A stretch of 53,171 bases of DNA, taken from the NCBI GenBank assembly GCA_944326115.1, contig CALVCQ010000013.1:1-53171 (forward strand), given 5' to 3'. Of the stretch, positions 35,019 to 44,323 are shown one piece after another. How positions within the stretch are numbered: the stretch's first letter is position 1; each line of letters begins with the position of its first letter. The translations under genes were made by a program, and so were the position numbers. The DNA is from Candidatus Gastranaerophilales bacterium (GTDB lineage Bacteria; Cyanobacteriota; Vampirovibrionia; Gastranaerophilales; Gastranaerophilaceae). The notes beneath the pieces are model-generated. The model saw nothing but the letters and a program-made list of their open reading frames with translations, was not told where the DNA came from and ran no database searches.

Positions 35019-36349
35019 TTTTTGTATACTTTCTTTAGTAAAACAAATTTTTTGTAAATAACAACTAAAAATATAATTGTCATAAATAAAAACGAAGTCG
35101 CAAGTCCTATCCAGAAACCTCTTAATGACATGTGATAATGGTAAGCAAGTACATAACCGAATGGCAACCCGAATAGCCAGTATCCGGCAATTAGAGATAT
35201 TGATGCAATTTTTGTCATTTTAAGTCCTTTTAAAATACCGCTTAAACTGACCTGTAAACCGTCAAACATTAAATAAAAGGCTGCAATGTGAAGTATTGGC
35301 AGACCCAGAGAGAGCATAGCCGTATTTTTTGTAAAAATTTTAAATATTGATTCAGGAAAGAAAATAAGCATTATTGAGCAAAATGCCATGAATGCAACTG
35401 ACATTAAAGTACCGGATAAAGAATACCTCTTAATTTCAAAGAGATTTTTTGCTCCGTTGAAATATCCTACTTTGATAGCAATTGCTGCTGATATTGACAT
35501 TGGTATCACATAAGCACTTGAAGTAATTGTTACACCGATATTGTGCGTAGCTGCAAGTATTCCGGCTTCTCTGCCGACAAGTATAGTTATAAGATTAAAT
35601 CCTAAAAATTCAAGAAACATGGCAATACCTATAGGATAACCAATCTTAAAAAGCTGTTTTATCAAACTTGTGTCAAATGGATTTTTAAATCTGATTAAAT
35701 CAAAACAATACACAAGTAGTATCAATCCCATTAACATTCTTACAATAAATGCAGCAAGTGCTAAACCTATTACCCCCAGACCCTGAATAGGACCGGCTCC
35801 AAAAACAAGTGCATAAGCCAGAATAAAGTTTAAAATAAGTGCAAAAATCAGTATAAGATTGGGAAATTTTACTATTTCGTAAGCCATCAAAAACTCTCTT
35901 AAACACTGATATAAATACATTCCGAACAATGAAAATGCACAGATAAAAATATATTCTTTAATCATCGGAACAAGTACCGGTTCAAACCCCATTTTAGAGA
36001 CTAACGGAACTGTTAATAAACATATAATGCAAAAAATAACAGCCAGCAGCATTGAATAATTTAAAACCGTAATCAAAAATTTTTTTGTCGGTTTTCTGTT
36101 CCCTCTCATATTAGACATTTGTATTGATATTGCAGACATTAGCCCCATTCCCATAATCAATACACAGAAAATTATAGAGTTTGCAATGCTGATTGCTGCA
36201 AGAGTATTAGTCGAATGTCTGGCAGCAATAAAAACATCTGTTGCACCTATCAAAACCTGTCCCAGATTTCCGACAATTAAAGGAATTGATAGATTGATAA
36301 TTTCAGTAAAATATTTTCTATAAGATTTAAATTTTTCGGCTATAAACAT
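35015..36349 (-). CDS. MATE-family multidrug/metabolite exporter
   Basis: A 444-residue inner-membrane protein with 12 predicted helices in two similar halves. The first half starts INLSIPLIVGNLGQVLIGATDVFIA, and the family core FQ/GQ-type and TDxxxAARHS region is seen near residues 20-45; the second half starts KIGYPIGIAMFLEFLGFN. MATE carriers export drugs or metabolites using Na+ or H+ gradients. It stands alone between two rightward units, without an adjacent regulator. No strong ribosome site is visible. Confidence 0.93.
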   Translation of the reverse strand: MFIAEKFKSYRKYFTEIINLSIPLIVGNLGQVLIGATDVFIAARHSTNTLAAISIANSIIFCVLIMGMGLMSAISIQMSNMRGNRKPTKKFLITVLNYSMLLAVIFCIICLLTVPLVSKMGFEPVLVPMIKEYIFICAFSLFGMYLYQCLREFLMAYEIVKFPNLILIFALILNFILAYALVFGAGPIQGLGVIGLALAAFIVRMLMGLILLVYCFDLIRFKNPFDTSLIKQLFKIGYPIGIAMFLEFLGFNLITILVGREAGILAATHNIGVTITSSAYVIPMSISAAIAIKVGYFNGAKNLFEIKRYSLSGTLMSVAFMAFCSIMLIFFPESIFKIFTKNTAMLSLGLPILHIAAFYLMFDGLQVSLSGILKGLKMTKIASISLIAGYWLFGLPFGYVLAYHYHMSLRGFWIGLATSFLFMTIIFLVVIYKKFVLLKKVYKN

Positions 36350-36470
36350 ATTAAAAAATAATCTAACATAATTAAACTATTAAGCAAAGTTATATATTTA
36401 CAAAAAATTATATCGAAAAATAAGAACTTATTATATAATTTAGTTAGATAGAGATAAGCGGGTGAGAGGA

Positions 36471-37028
36471 ATGCCTTTTAGTTTTAAAAAATTAGCGATT
36501 AAAGATGTAATTCTTGTAACACCAAAGGTTTTTGGAGATTCAAGAGGTTTTTTTATGGAATCATACCAGAAAACAACTTTTACTGAAAACGGAATTACTG
36601 ATGATTTTAATCAGGATAACCATTCAAAGTCAACAAGAGGCGTGCTGCGTGGTCTGCATTATCAAACAAATCCTAAAGCTCAAGCTAAATTAGTAAGATG
36701 TCCGAGAGGTAAAATATTCGATGTGGCAGTTGATATCAGAAAAGATTCACCTACATTTGGCAAATGGGTAGGAGAAATTCTATCAGAAGAAAATAAAAAC
36801 ATGTTGTATATACCTGCGGGTTTTGCTCATGGATTTGTTGTGTTGAGCAATGAAGCAGAATTGTTGTATAAAGCAAGCAATGAATATTCTCCGCAAAATG
36901 ACCGTGGTATCAGATGGAATGATCCTGATATAAACGTTAACTGGAATATTGATTTCGAACCGTTAATCAGCGAAAAAGATTCAAATCAACCGTACTTAAA
37001 TGATATAGCTAAGGAGGATTTATTTTGA
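36471..37028 (+). CDS. rfbC: dTDP-4-dehydrorhamnose 3,5-epimerase
   Basis: Third enzyme of dTDP-L-rhamnose synthesis. The 185-residue protein begins MPFSFKKLAIKDVILVTPKV and has FGDSRGFFMESY, NQDNHSKSTRGVLRGLHYQT (catalytic His), and IPAGFAHGFVVLSNEAELLY. I choose ATG 36471 with GGGTGA 5 bases upstream; GTG at 36462 would add three residues. It is the first gene of an rfbCBDA operon with 1- to 4-base overlaps. Confidence 0.96.
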   Translation: MPFSFKKLAIKDVILVTPKVFGDSRGFFMESYQKTTFTENGITDDFNQDNHSKSTRGVLRGLHYQTNPKAQAKLVRCPRGKIFDVAVDIRKDSPTFGKWVGEILSEENKNMLYIPAGFAHGFVVLSNEAELLYKASNEYSPQNDRGIRWNDPDINVNWNIDFEPLISEKDSNQPYLNDIAKEDLF

Positions 37029-38011
37029 AATTATTAATAACCGGCGGAGCAGGATTTATAGGCAGCTGCTTTGTAAGACATATCCTGAATAAATACAAAG
37101 ATTATCAGGTAATTAACCTCGACGCACTTACTTATGCAGGTAATATAGAAAATCTAGATGATGTAAAAAATAATTCGAATTACAGATTTGTACACGGAAA
37201 TATTTGTGATAAAGCTCTCGTCAGAGAATTGATAAACGGTGAAAAAGTTGATGCAGTTATAAATTTTGCAGCTGAAAGCCATGTTGATCGTTCAATCACT
37301 GGACCGGAAATATTTATAGAAACAAATGTTAAAGGAACATTAAATTTATTACAGGCTGCTAAAGAAGCAAAAATACAAAGATTTTTGCAGGTTTCTACTG
37401 ATGAGGTGTATGGAACACTTGGAAAAGACGGATATTTCTATGAGACTACTCCGCTTGCACCAAATTCTCCGTATTCTGCATCAAAAGCCAGTGCGGATTT
37501 ACTGGTGCGTGCATATTTTGAAACATATAAAATGCCTGTCTTAAATACGAGATGTTCCAACAACTACGGTCCTTATCAGTATCCTGAAAAGCTGATTCCT
37601 TTCTTTATTTCACAATTGTTAAAAGGGGAAAAGGTACCGGTATACGGAGACGGAATGAACGTAAGAGACTGGTTATATGTATATGACCATTGCAGCGCAA
37701 TTGATACAGTATTGCACAAAGGCAAAGTCGGTGAAGTTTATAACATTGGGGGACACAACGAAAAAACTAACCTTGAAATTACAAGAATTATCCTTGACGC
37801 AATGGGCAAAGACGAAAATTCTATTAAATATGTTGAAGACAGACTCGGTCATGATAAACGTTATGCAATTGATAATCATAAGATTCAGTCAGAGCTTGGA
37901 TGGGAACCGTCATTAACATTTGAGGAAGGCATTAAACTCACTATTGACTGGTATCTGAATAATCAAGACTGGATGAGATCAATTGAAAGCAAGAAAGCGA
38001 GTCTGGTTTAA
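37025..38011 (+). CDS. rfbB: dTDP-glucose 4,6-dehydratase
   Basis: Second enzyme of the dTDP-L-rhamnose pathway, an extended short-chain dehydrogenase using NAD. The 328-residue protein has GGAGFIGS (7-14), the catalytic STDEVYG, the YSASK pair and RCSNNYGPYQYPEKLIPFF. It starts with TTG at 37025, overlapping the rfbC stop by 4 bases (TTGA), with AAGGAGG 8 bases before, so the rare start is well supported. Confidence 0.97.
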   Translation: MKLLITGGAGFIGSCFVRHILNKYKDYQVINLDALTYAGNIENLDDVKNNSNYRFVHGNICDKALVRELINGEKVDAVINFAAESHVDRSITGPEIFIETNVKGTLNLLQAAKEAKIQRFLQVSTDEVYGTLGKDGYFYETTPLAPNSPYSASKASADLLVRAYFETYKMPVLNTRCSNNYGPYQYPEKLIPFFISQLLKGEKVPVYGDGMNVRDWLYVYDHCSAIDTVLHKGKVGEVYNIGGHNEKTNLEITRIILDAMGKDENSIKYVEDRLGHDKRYAIDNHKIQSELGWEPSLTFEEGIKLTIDWYLNNQDWMRSIESKKASLV

Positions 38012-38847
38012 TGTCGGAATCTTTAAAAGTTCTTGTAACAGGCGCAAAAGGTATGCTCGGGTCTGATCTTTGTCCGATGCTGGAAGATTACGGATATGAT
38101 GTCACAGAAACAGACAGAGATAACCTGGATATTACAAATTACAAGCAGTCTATGGAAATAATTTCGGAGCTTACACCCGATTTTGTTATACATTGTGCCG
38201 CATATACAAATGTAGATAAAGCAGAAGAAGAATTACAGACTGCATTAGATATAAATCTTACTGGTACGGAAAATATTGCAAAAGCCTGTGCGGCAAATAA
38301 TGCTGTTTTAATATATATTTCTACGGATTATATTTTTGACGGTAATAAAACCACCCCTTACTTGACGACAGATAAGCCGAATCCGGTGAATAACTACGGT
38401 TTAACAAAGTTAAAAGGTGAAGAAGCTGTTCAAAAATACTGCGAAAAATATTACATTGCACGAACCAGCTGGTTATACGGACATCATGGCAAAAATTTTG
38501 TGGAAACAATGATTGCACTTGCTGATAAACCGCAGGTAAAAGTTGTAAATGACCAGATAGGATGCCCGACTTGGACTGTAGATTTATCTGAAGCCATAAT
38601 CAAACTGATAGAAAATAAAGCACCCTACGGCATTTATCATACCTGCGGCGGGGGACAGACAAGCTGGTATGAGTATACAAAAGAAATTTACAGATTAATG
38701 AATTTAAATGTAAATTTATCTCCATGTACTACATGTGAATTTCCCAGACTTGCCAAACGACCTAATTACAGCGTTCTTGATAATGGCGGATTATTGCGTG
38801 ACTGGAAATTGGCACTGAAAGATTATATAGAATTGAGGGTTGAATAA
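38011..38847 (+). CDS. rfbD: dTDP-4-dehydrorhamnose reductase
   Basis: Last enzyme of dTDP-L-rhamnose synthesis. The 278-residue Rossmann protein has [12 protein letters not shown] (NADPH-binding), INCAAYT-type [43 protein letters not shown] (YxxxK) and RTSWLYG. Its ATG overlaps the rfbB stop by one base. Confidence 0.97.
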   Translation: MSESLKVLVTGAKGMLGSDLCPMLEDYGYDVTETDRDNLDITNYKQSMEIISELTPDFVIHCAAYTNVDKAEEELQTALDINLTGTENIAKACAANNAVLIYISTDYIFDGNKTTPYLTTDKPNPVNNYGLTKLKGEEAVQKYCEKYYIARTSWLYGHHGKNFVETMIALADKPQVKVVNDQIGCPTWTVDLSEAIIKLIENKAPYGIYHTCGGGQTSWYEYTKEIYRLMNLNVNLSPCTTCEFPRLAKRPNYSVLDNGGLLRDWKLALKDYIELRVE

Positions 38848-39725
38848 TGAAAGGAATAGTATTAGCGGGCGGAGCAGGTACAAGACTTTATCCAAGCACA
38901 ATGGTTGTCTCAAAACAGCTGCTGCCTATATATGACAAACCAATGATTTATCATCCGATTTCTGTTTTAATGCTTGCCGGAATTAAAGATATCCTTATAA
39001 TTTCAACGCCGCAGGATTTACCTAATTTTAAAAAGCTGCTGGGAGATGGTTCTAAATACGGATTAAATTTTAGCTACGAAGAACAACCTTCTCCTGACGG
39101 ACTAGCACAAGCTTTTACAATAGGCGAAAAATTTATCGGCACTGATTGTGCGGCACTAATATTAGGAGATAACATATTTTACGGACCAGGTTTCTCAGCC
39201 ACATTAAAAAGAGCGGCAAAACGAGCCCAAGAAGGACACGCAACAGTTTTTGGATATCTTGTTAAAGATCCCGAAAGATTCGGAGTAGTATCTTTTGATG
39301 AAAATGGCAAAGCAATAACAATAGAAGAAAAACCTAAAAATCCAAAGTCGAATTATGCAGTAACAGGTCTTTATTTCTATGATAACAGCGTTGTAGACTA
39401 CGTAAAAAAGCTCAAACCGTCAAAACGCGGTGAATTAGAAATAACTGATTTGAACAAAATATACCTTGAAAAAGGTAAACTAAATGTGGAAATTCTCGGA
39501 AGAGGATTTGCGTGGCTTGATACAGGCACCCATCATTCACTGCTCCAGGCAAGCCAGTATGTACAAACTATCGAGGAAAATCAAGGTATAAAAATTGCCT
39601 GTCTGGAAGAAGTTGCTTACAGAATGGGATTTTTAACAAATGATGATTTAAAAAAGCAGTCAGAAAATTATAAGAACAATGAATATTTTGACTATATTAA
39701 ACGAATCATTGCACGGGAAAATTAA
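38847..39725 (+). CDS. rfbA: glucose-1-phosphate thymidylyltransferase
   Basis: First enzyme of dTDP-L-rhamnose synthesis, joining dTTP and glucose-1-phosphate. The 292-residue protein begins [20 protein letters not shown] with [60 protein letters not shown] and ISCLEE-type [13 protein letters not shown]. Its ATG overlaps the rfbD stop by one base and its own stop overlaps the exporter gene by one base. Confidence 0.98.
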   Translation: MKGIVLAGGAGTRLYPSTMVVSKQLLPIYDKPMIYHPISVLMLAGIKDILIISTPQDLPNFKKLLGDGSKYGLNFSYEEQPSPDGLAQAFTIGEKFIGTDCAALILGDNIFYGPGFSATLKRAAKRAQEGHATVFGYLVKDPERFGVVSFDENGKAITIEEKPKNPKSNYAVTGLYFYDNSVVDYVKKLKPSKRGELEITDLNKIYLEKGKLNVEILGRGFAWLDTGTHHSLLQASQYVQTIEENQGIKIACLEEVAYRMGFLTNDDLKKQSENYKNNEYFDYIKRIIAREN

Positions 39726-40693
39726 TGCAAATATTCATAATAAACATAATAACATTTTTAAATAAGATAAATGAAAGCATATTCTCACCTGTAGACACAA
39801 TTGTTGAAAAATTACCGTTCGCAGATTGGATACTGGACGCTTTTATTGACAGTCTGCACATGCTTCCTTTTTTATTTTTAATATTTGTTTTTATAGAAAT
39901 TATTGAGTATTTTTACTCGGAAAAAATAACAAAACTTTCACAAATTTCCGATAAGGCTGGTCCTCTTGCCGGAAGTCTCGCTGCATCATTTCCTCAGTGC
40001 GGTTTTTCTGTAATAGCCAGCACTCTTTATACAAGAAGACTTATTACTAAAGGGACTTTGCTTGCTGTCTATTTATCGACCTCTGACGAGGCAATACCGG
40101 TAATTGTTTCAGATCCGTCAAAAATTCATCTGGTTGTTCCTTTGTTGTTGACAAAAATTATTATTGCAATCCTTGCCGGCTATGCAATCGATTTTATACC
40201 GGCATTTAAAAAAGAAAAACAAATTCAGACTGATGATAACATTATTGATTGTGAAGCAGAAGAAGGCTGCTGCAAACATCACATTAACACAAAACGAAAA
40301 AGAGATCTCTTTTTACACCCGTTAGAACACACATTCAACGTTTTTCTTTTTATTTTTTTAATTACAATTTTACTGAATTACATTATTTTTAGAATAGGCG
40401 GAGAAGAAAATCTCGGGCATTACTTCCTTAACAATTCAATTTTTCAGCCTGTTATTACAGCTGTAATCGGACTTATTCCAAACTGTGCAGTTTCTGTTGC
40501 AATTACAATCATGTATTTAAAAGGAGCGATTGGTTTCGGATCTGTAATTGCAGGGTTAAGTTCCGGTGCCGGACTGGGATTGCTTATACTCATTAAAAGA
40601 AACCAACCTTATACAGATACAATACTAGTTGTTCTTCTTCTTTTATTTGTAAGTATATTCTCAGGTTTATTAATACAGTTTTTTTATAATTAG
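39725..40693 (+). CDS. putative 10-TM heavy-metal exporter (ArsP_2-like)
   Basis: A 322-residue inner-membrane protein with about 8-10 helices and the family core AASFPQCGFSVIASTLYTRR and LLAVYLSTSDEAIPVI, repeated in weaker form in the second half (IGLIPNCAVSVAITIMYLKG). This matches the family described as putative heavy-metal exporter or manganese transporter. The central loop has a Cys/His cluster (EEGCCKHH, near residue 180) that could bind metal. The ATG overlaps the rfbA stop, so it is translationally coupled to the rhamnose operon, which is an odd pairing. Confidence 0.82.
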   Translation: MQIFIINIITFLNKINESIFSPVDTIVEKLPFADWILDAFIDSLHMLPFLFLIFVFIEIIEYFYSEKITKLSQISDKAGPLAGSLAASFPQCGFSVIASTLYTRRLITKGTLLAVYLSTSDEAIPVIVSDPSKIHLVVPLLLTKIIIAILAGYAIDFIPAFKKEKQIQTDDNIIDCEAEEGCCKHHINTKRKRDLFLHPLEHTFNVFLFIFLITILLNYIIFRIGGEENLGHYFLNNSIFQPVITAVIGLIPNCAVSVAITIMYLKGAIGFGSVIAGLSSGAGLGLLILIKRNQPYTDTILVVLLLLFVSIFSGLLIQFFYN

Positions 40694-40751
40694 GCAATAC
40701 AGATTTAGAACTTACTCTGTATAATAATAGTGCACAATAGGAGTAAATGAT

Positions 40752-41084
40752 ATGATACGATTATTGATAAGATGGATTTTATATGCGGCTGGTTTAATTT
40801 TTACAGCCTGGATTATACCGGGTATAGAAATAAATACATTTTGGACAGCAATGTTTGCCTGCGTAATTATTGCGCTTATTAATACTTTTATAAAACCTGT
40901 ACTAAATTTAATAACCTTACCTATAAATATAATAACAATAGGTCTGTTTTCACTTATATTAAATGCTTTATTATTTATGCTTGCAGGATGGATAACACCC
41001 GGTGTTGAAATAGATGGCTTTTTAAGTGCATTATTAGGCTCTGTTGTATTTTCTGTTTGCAGTTTAATTATCAGCAAACTTTAA
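40752..41084 (+). CDS. small membrane protein of the phage-holin-like (YvlD) family
   Basis: A 110-residue protein with four hydrophobic helices. The pairs IIPGIEINTFWTAMFACVII and WITPGVEIDGFLSALLGSVV show an internal repeat, and FIKPVLNLITLPINIITIGL is the family core of PF04020, the holin family IV or YvlD proteins. Despite the name these are usually chromosomal and of unknown role in the envelope. ATAGGAG lies 8 bases before the ATG. Its end overlaps the convergent gene by 4 bases. Confidence 0.88.
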   Translation: MIRLLIRWILYAAGLIFTAWIIPGIEINTFWTAMFACVIIALINTFIKPVLNLITLPINIITIGLFSLILNALLFMLAGWITPGVEIDGFLSALLGSVVFSVCSLIISKL

Positions 41085-41569
41085 GGCTTTTTATAAGTAT
41101 TTAAATGTTTTCCGTCCATATCATATTTTTTTACAAGACCGTTCGAATCCGGCGTAAAATACCCCAGAGCATTACCGTTTTTGTCGTAAAAAACGGTTCT
41201 TGTTTGTGAAACAGGCAAGAAATAGCCGGCAATGTGTCCGTATTTGTCATACACATAAGTTTTGCCCTGTTGATTTGTCTTATATTTAGACAGAACATTT
41301 CCGTTTTTATCGTATTTTGTAGTCATACCGAATGCGTCTTCAATATAATATCCTGACTCTGCACCGTAAGTATCATATTCAATAACGGAAATATTAGATT
41401 TTGTATTGTACTGCCCGACTTGCATTCCGATTTTTTGGACAGGACGGACATTTGCGCCTATCGTGGAGTAAGAATAATTCTGAGTATAATTTGATGCTGC
41501 ATTTGCTACACAGTAAAGCACAGACTGAAGCAGCAAAAAACATATAATCGGTAAATATCTTTTTTTCAT
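41081..41569 (-). CDS. exported protein with YD-like repeats
   Basis: A 162-residue secreted protein. Residues 1-25 are a signal peptide (YLPIICFLLLQSVLYCVANA). From residue 85 on there are four units of about 20 residues with Y-D-x-x-G-[NHK]: YDKNGNVLSKYK, YDKYGHIAGYF, YDKNGNALGYF, YDMDGKHLNTYK. These resemble short YD or MORN-like beta repeats. The middle (30-80) is Tyr/Ser/Gly-rich. The role is probably at the surface or in the periplasm. Family not recognised. Confidence 0.75.
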   Translation of the reverse strand: MKKRYLPIICFLLLQSVLYCVANAASNYTQNYSYSTIGANVRPVQKIGMQVGQYNTKSNISVIEYDTYGAESGYYIEDAFGMTTKYDKNGNVLSKYKTNQQGKTYVYDKYGHIAGYFLPVSQTRTVFYDKNGNALGYFTPDSNGLVKKYDMDGKHLNTYKKP

Positions 41570-41631
41570 AACATCCCCTAATCTATAAAGATATTTTACC
41601 TTATTTCAATATAAAAGAAAATGATATAATT

Positions 41632-42462
41632 TTACGAATTTTCTATAATTGTTTGTTTTGCGGCAACACCAAGTCCAACACCGGCAAGAATATAAGTTGC
41701 CAGCGCAAACAAATAATTACGTTTTAAAATATTAAGGTTCATTGCTCCTTGTAACAATTGCTTAGGAAAATTCTTTGCAGCTTTAATTCCTTTTAAAGAT
41801 GCTGCACCCTCTTCAATTATTGTTGGTAAAAATGCTGCAAATCCCAGAATACCTGCATTTCTTTCAATAAAATTCTTTTCCCTATTTTCAGGTTTACCAA
41901 GGATTTTTGATGCAAACAATAATGCCATAGGAGCATAAACCGCATATCTGCGTGATTTTTGCAATAATTTCATAAAGACATTTTTTGTATTCGCCGCATG
42001 TCCTAATTCATGAAGGATTAATGACGGCTTAGATTTTGGAGCAACTGCTAATTTGAACTCATCAGTATAAAATGCATTTCTGCCTTTTGCCACTTCTCCC
42101 ATTTCGTTGTATAAATTAGGATAGGCTGCATATTTGTACCGGTTTGCTTCGTTAATATAATCCACAGTTACATCTAAGCCATTCTTTCTGACCATTGCAT
42201 CAGCAATATTTTGCACATTCTGTGAAGATGTAAACTCTTTGCCTGCCTCCAGTTTTTTTGCAAACCATTGAGAACCTTTCTGCAAACCTAATGCCATTGC
42301 CTGCAGTAATGCGGCAAGTCCGACTGTTTTAGCTGTATTATCAGCACCATCATTCTGCTCTGTATACGGAATAACAGGCTGTCCCTGCCAGTAAGACGGA
42401 GTATTGTAACTGCTATAATATGAATATTGCGGATAACCGCTATTTATACTAAATGCATTCAT
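41632..42462 (-). CDS. HExxH metallopeptidase-like membrane protein
   Basis: A 276-residue protein with a Tyr/Ser/Gln-rich, probably disordered start (MNAFSINSGYPQYSYYSSYN). A zinc motif LILHELGHAANT lies near residues 148-159 (HELGH), a possible third ligand IIEEGAASLKG near 215-225, and a hydrophobic C-terminal helix (FALATYILAGVGLGVAA). Hydrophobic segments near 180 and 205 suggest membrane association. Plan and style match other lineage-type membrane proteins here. Probable peptidase; substrate unknown. No strong ribosome site. Confidence 0.7.
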   Translation of the reverse strand: MNAFSINSGYPQYSYYSSYNTPSYWQGQPVIPYTEQNDGADNTAKTVGLAALLQAMALGLQKGSQWFAKKLEAGKEFTSSQNVQNIADAMVRKNGLDVTVDYINEANRYKYAAYPNLYNEMGEVAKGRNAFYTDEFKLAVAPKSKPSLILHELGHAANTKNVFMKLLQKSRRYAVYAPMALLFASKILGKPENREKNFIERNAGILGFAAFLPTIIEEGAASLKGIKAAKNFPKQLLQGAMNLNILKRNYLFALATYILAGVGLGVAAKQTIIENS

Positions 42463-42562
42463 GACTTCACACCCATATTATTATAAAACATTTAGTTCTA
42501 AAAATTTGCTATTTAAACAAAATAAAAATACAATTTTTAATATATATGGAGTAAAAAATAAA

Positions 42563-42599
42563 TTGTTATTATGATAACATTATGTTAGTATGATAACAA
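42563..42599. promoter_or_regulatory. 37-bp palindromic operator upstream of the TolC gene
   Basis: A near-perfect dyad with arms TTGTTAT and ATAACAA and inner TAACAT / ATGTTA, also readable as direct repeats of TATGATAACA (42570 and 42589). It ends 21 bases before the start codon, so a bound repressor would block transcription or translation of the efflux gene. The size fits MarR- or TetR-type sites. No regulator gene is adjacent. Confidence 0.55.
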
Positions 42600-42619
42600 T
42601 AACTCTTCAGGAGAATATA

Positions 42620-44017
42620 ATGAATTACAAAAAATTAGCTGCAACTGTAATAATAACAAGCATAATAGGACTAAATTTCATGCCTGCGGCATGCTTTGCC
42701 AAAACTACACAAAAAGTAAATAAAGATAAACAAAATAAAAAAACGAAAGTTATTAAATCACAGGTTACAGAGTATCGTTTTGATTATATAAATACAGATT
42801 GGTGGAAACGCTTCGATGACGAGTATCTGAATAACTATATTATTAAAGCTGTAGAAAATAACCATGATTTAAAAATTGCAACTTTGAGAGTTGAACAGTA
42901 CAGGCAAATGGAAAAAATGCAGCTGGCAAATGAGCTGCCTTCTGTTGGTGTAGGTTTTTCACCGACAGGTATGAAACTTCCGGGTGTGACAAATACAAGC
43001 GGTATGTGGGCATTTCCTATTACAGTCAGCTATGAACCTGATATTTTTCTGAAAAACAGAGACAAAACACGCTCTGCAAAAAAAGATTGGGAAAAAGCAA
43101 AAATAGAAGAAAGAGCTTCTTATATTACAATCGCTTCTGCTGTGGGTGCAACATATTACAATATAATAAAGGCTGACAAACTCATTGAATTACAAAAAGA
43201 TATTATACAGTCACGAAAAGAAATATATGAACTCATGTCAGAAAGAAACAAAGTCGGTCTGACGTCAACTGCAGATGTTGTGAGAGCAAACAAAGCCTAT
43301 GTTGCTGCAACTGCTGATCTTAATGATTTAGAAAAATCAAGAGACACACTTTTGAATAATCTGGCAGTTTTGATAGGTGAAAGTCCTGCAAATGCAAACA
43401 AATTAAAAAGAAAAGCTTATGAAGATTCATATCTTGTCAAGATTCCTGATTCTATACCGTCAGAAATAATTGACCAGCGTCCGGACTATCTAGCTGCAGA
43501 AATAATGGTAGAAAAAGCAGGTATTGACACAAGAGCTGCAAAAAAAGAATTTCTGCCAAGAATAAATTTAATAGGATTAATGGCTTTCGGATCTTCTGCG
43601 CTCAATACTGCATTTAACTGGAGCAATGTTTTCGGACTGCTTGCGGCAAGTGCAATGCTTGATTTATTTACAGGCGGAAGAAAAGTTGCAAATTTAAAAT
43701 TAAAGAAAAACCAGTATGAACAAATTTTGCATGACTATTACAATACAAATTTAAAAGCAATACAAGAAGTCAATGATTCGTTAGTTTCTTTGAAACAAGA
43801 TGATAAAAAATACAAAACAAATCTCAATGTATATAAATTGGAACAAATAGATTTTGACTACAGTACAATAAAATACGAAGATGGTTTGATATCATATCTT
43901 GATTTACTGCAAAGAAAAGAAAACCTTCTCAGTCTCAACAAACTGGTTGTATCAGATAAAATAGACTGTAATATTGATTATATAGGACTATATAAAGCGA
44001 CAGCAGCGAGAATCTAA
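42620..44017 (+). CDS. TolC/NodT-family outer-membrane efflux protein
   Basis: A 465-residue outer-membrane channel subunit of tripartite efflux or type I secretion. Residues 1-27 are a signal peptide ending ACFA. Mature part: two repeats of the OEP domain with long helices (HDLKIATLRVEQYRQMEKM; RERNKVG-type MSERNKVGLTSTADVVRANK; RPDYLAAEIMVEKAGIDTRA). I choose ATG 42620 because CAGGAG lies 6 bases before it; 42590 is too early and inside the operator. No adaptor or inner-membrane pump is nearby, so it probably serves systems encoded elsewhere. Confidence 0.9.
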   Translation: MNYKKLAATVIITSIIGLNFMPAACFAKTTQKVNKDKQNKKTKVIKSQVTEYRFDYINTDWWKRFDDEYLNNYIIKAVENNHDLKIATLRVEQYRQMEKMQLANELPSVGVGFSPTGMKLPGVTNTSGMWAFPITVSYEPDIFLKNRDKTRSAKKDWEKAKIEERASYITIASAVGATYYNIIKADKLIELQKDIIQSRKEIYELMSERNKVGLTSTADVVRANKAYVAATADLNDLEKSRDTLLNNLAVLIGESPANANKLKRKAYEDSYLVKIPDSIPSEIIDQRPDYLAAEIMVEKAGIDTRAAKKEFLPRINLIGLMAFGSSALNTAFNWSNVFGLLAASAMLDLFTGGRKVANLKLKKNQYEQILHDYYNTNLKAIQEVNDSLVSLKQDDKKYKTNLNVYKLEQIDFDYSTIKYEDGLISYLDLLQRKENLLSLNKLVVSDKIDCNIDYIGLYKATAARI

Positions 44018-44047
44018 GAACTAACAATGTTTTTATACACAATTATG

Positions 44048-44080
44048 ATGCCGGTTAAACTTAAATAACCGGCATTTTGA
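44048..44080 (+). terminator. terminator after the TolC gene
   Basis: ATGCCGGTTA / TAACCGGCAT (10 bp perfect) with an 8-base loop and TTTTG after it, 31 bases past the stop. The rest of 44081-44323 holds no convincing gene. Confidence 0.8.
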
Positions 44081-44323
44081 TTGAATAAATTTGAACTAGT
44101 TTCGAAATTTTGCCAAGGTAAGCTTCTGCGGGAAATCGGACATTTTGTCTGAGTTCAAAGATTCCGCCCAAAGTGGGCGCACAAGTTCAAGGGTAACAAT
44201 TTTAGCCTTTTTTAGTGTAAACTCCGATATAAATCCTCTAACATAACAGTTGACTATAATCAAATTTAAACTATAATTGTAACAATAGTGTTTATTATTA
44301 ATGTGTCTTAAAGGAGTCAAACA

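Noticed and set aside
42590-42619. Earlier start for the TolC-family gene
   Set aside because: It would begin inside the operator and add residues before a clean signal peptide; the ribosome site fits ATG 42620.
44096-44320. 74-codon minus-strand frame between the TolC gene and the next gene
   Set aside because: No ribosome site, and it ends beside the TolC terminator; it could be a remnant but I cannot support it.
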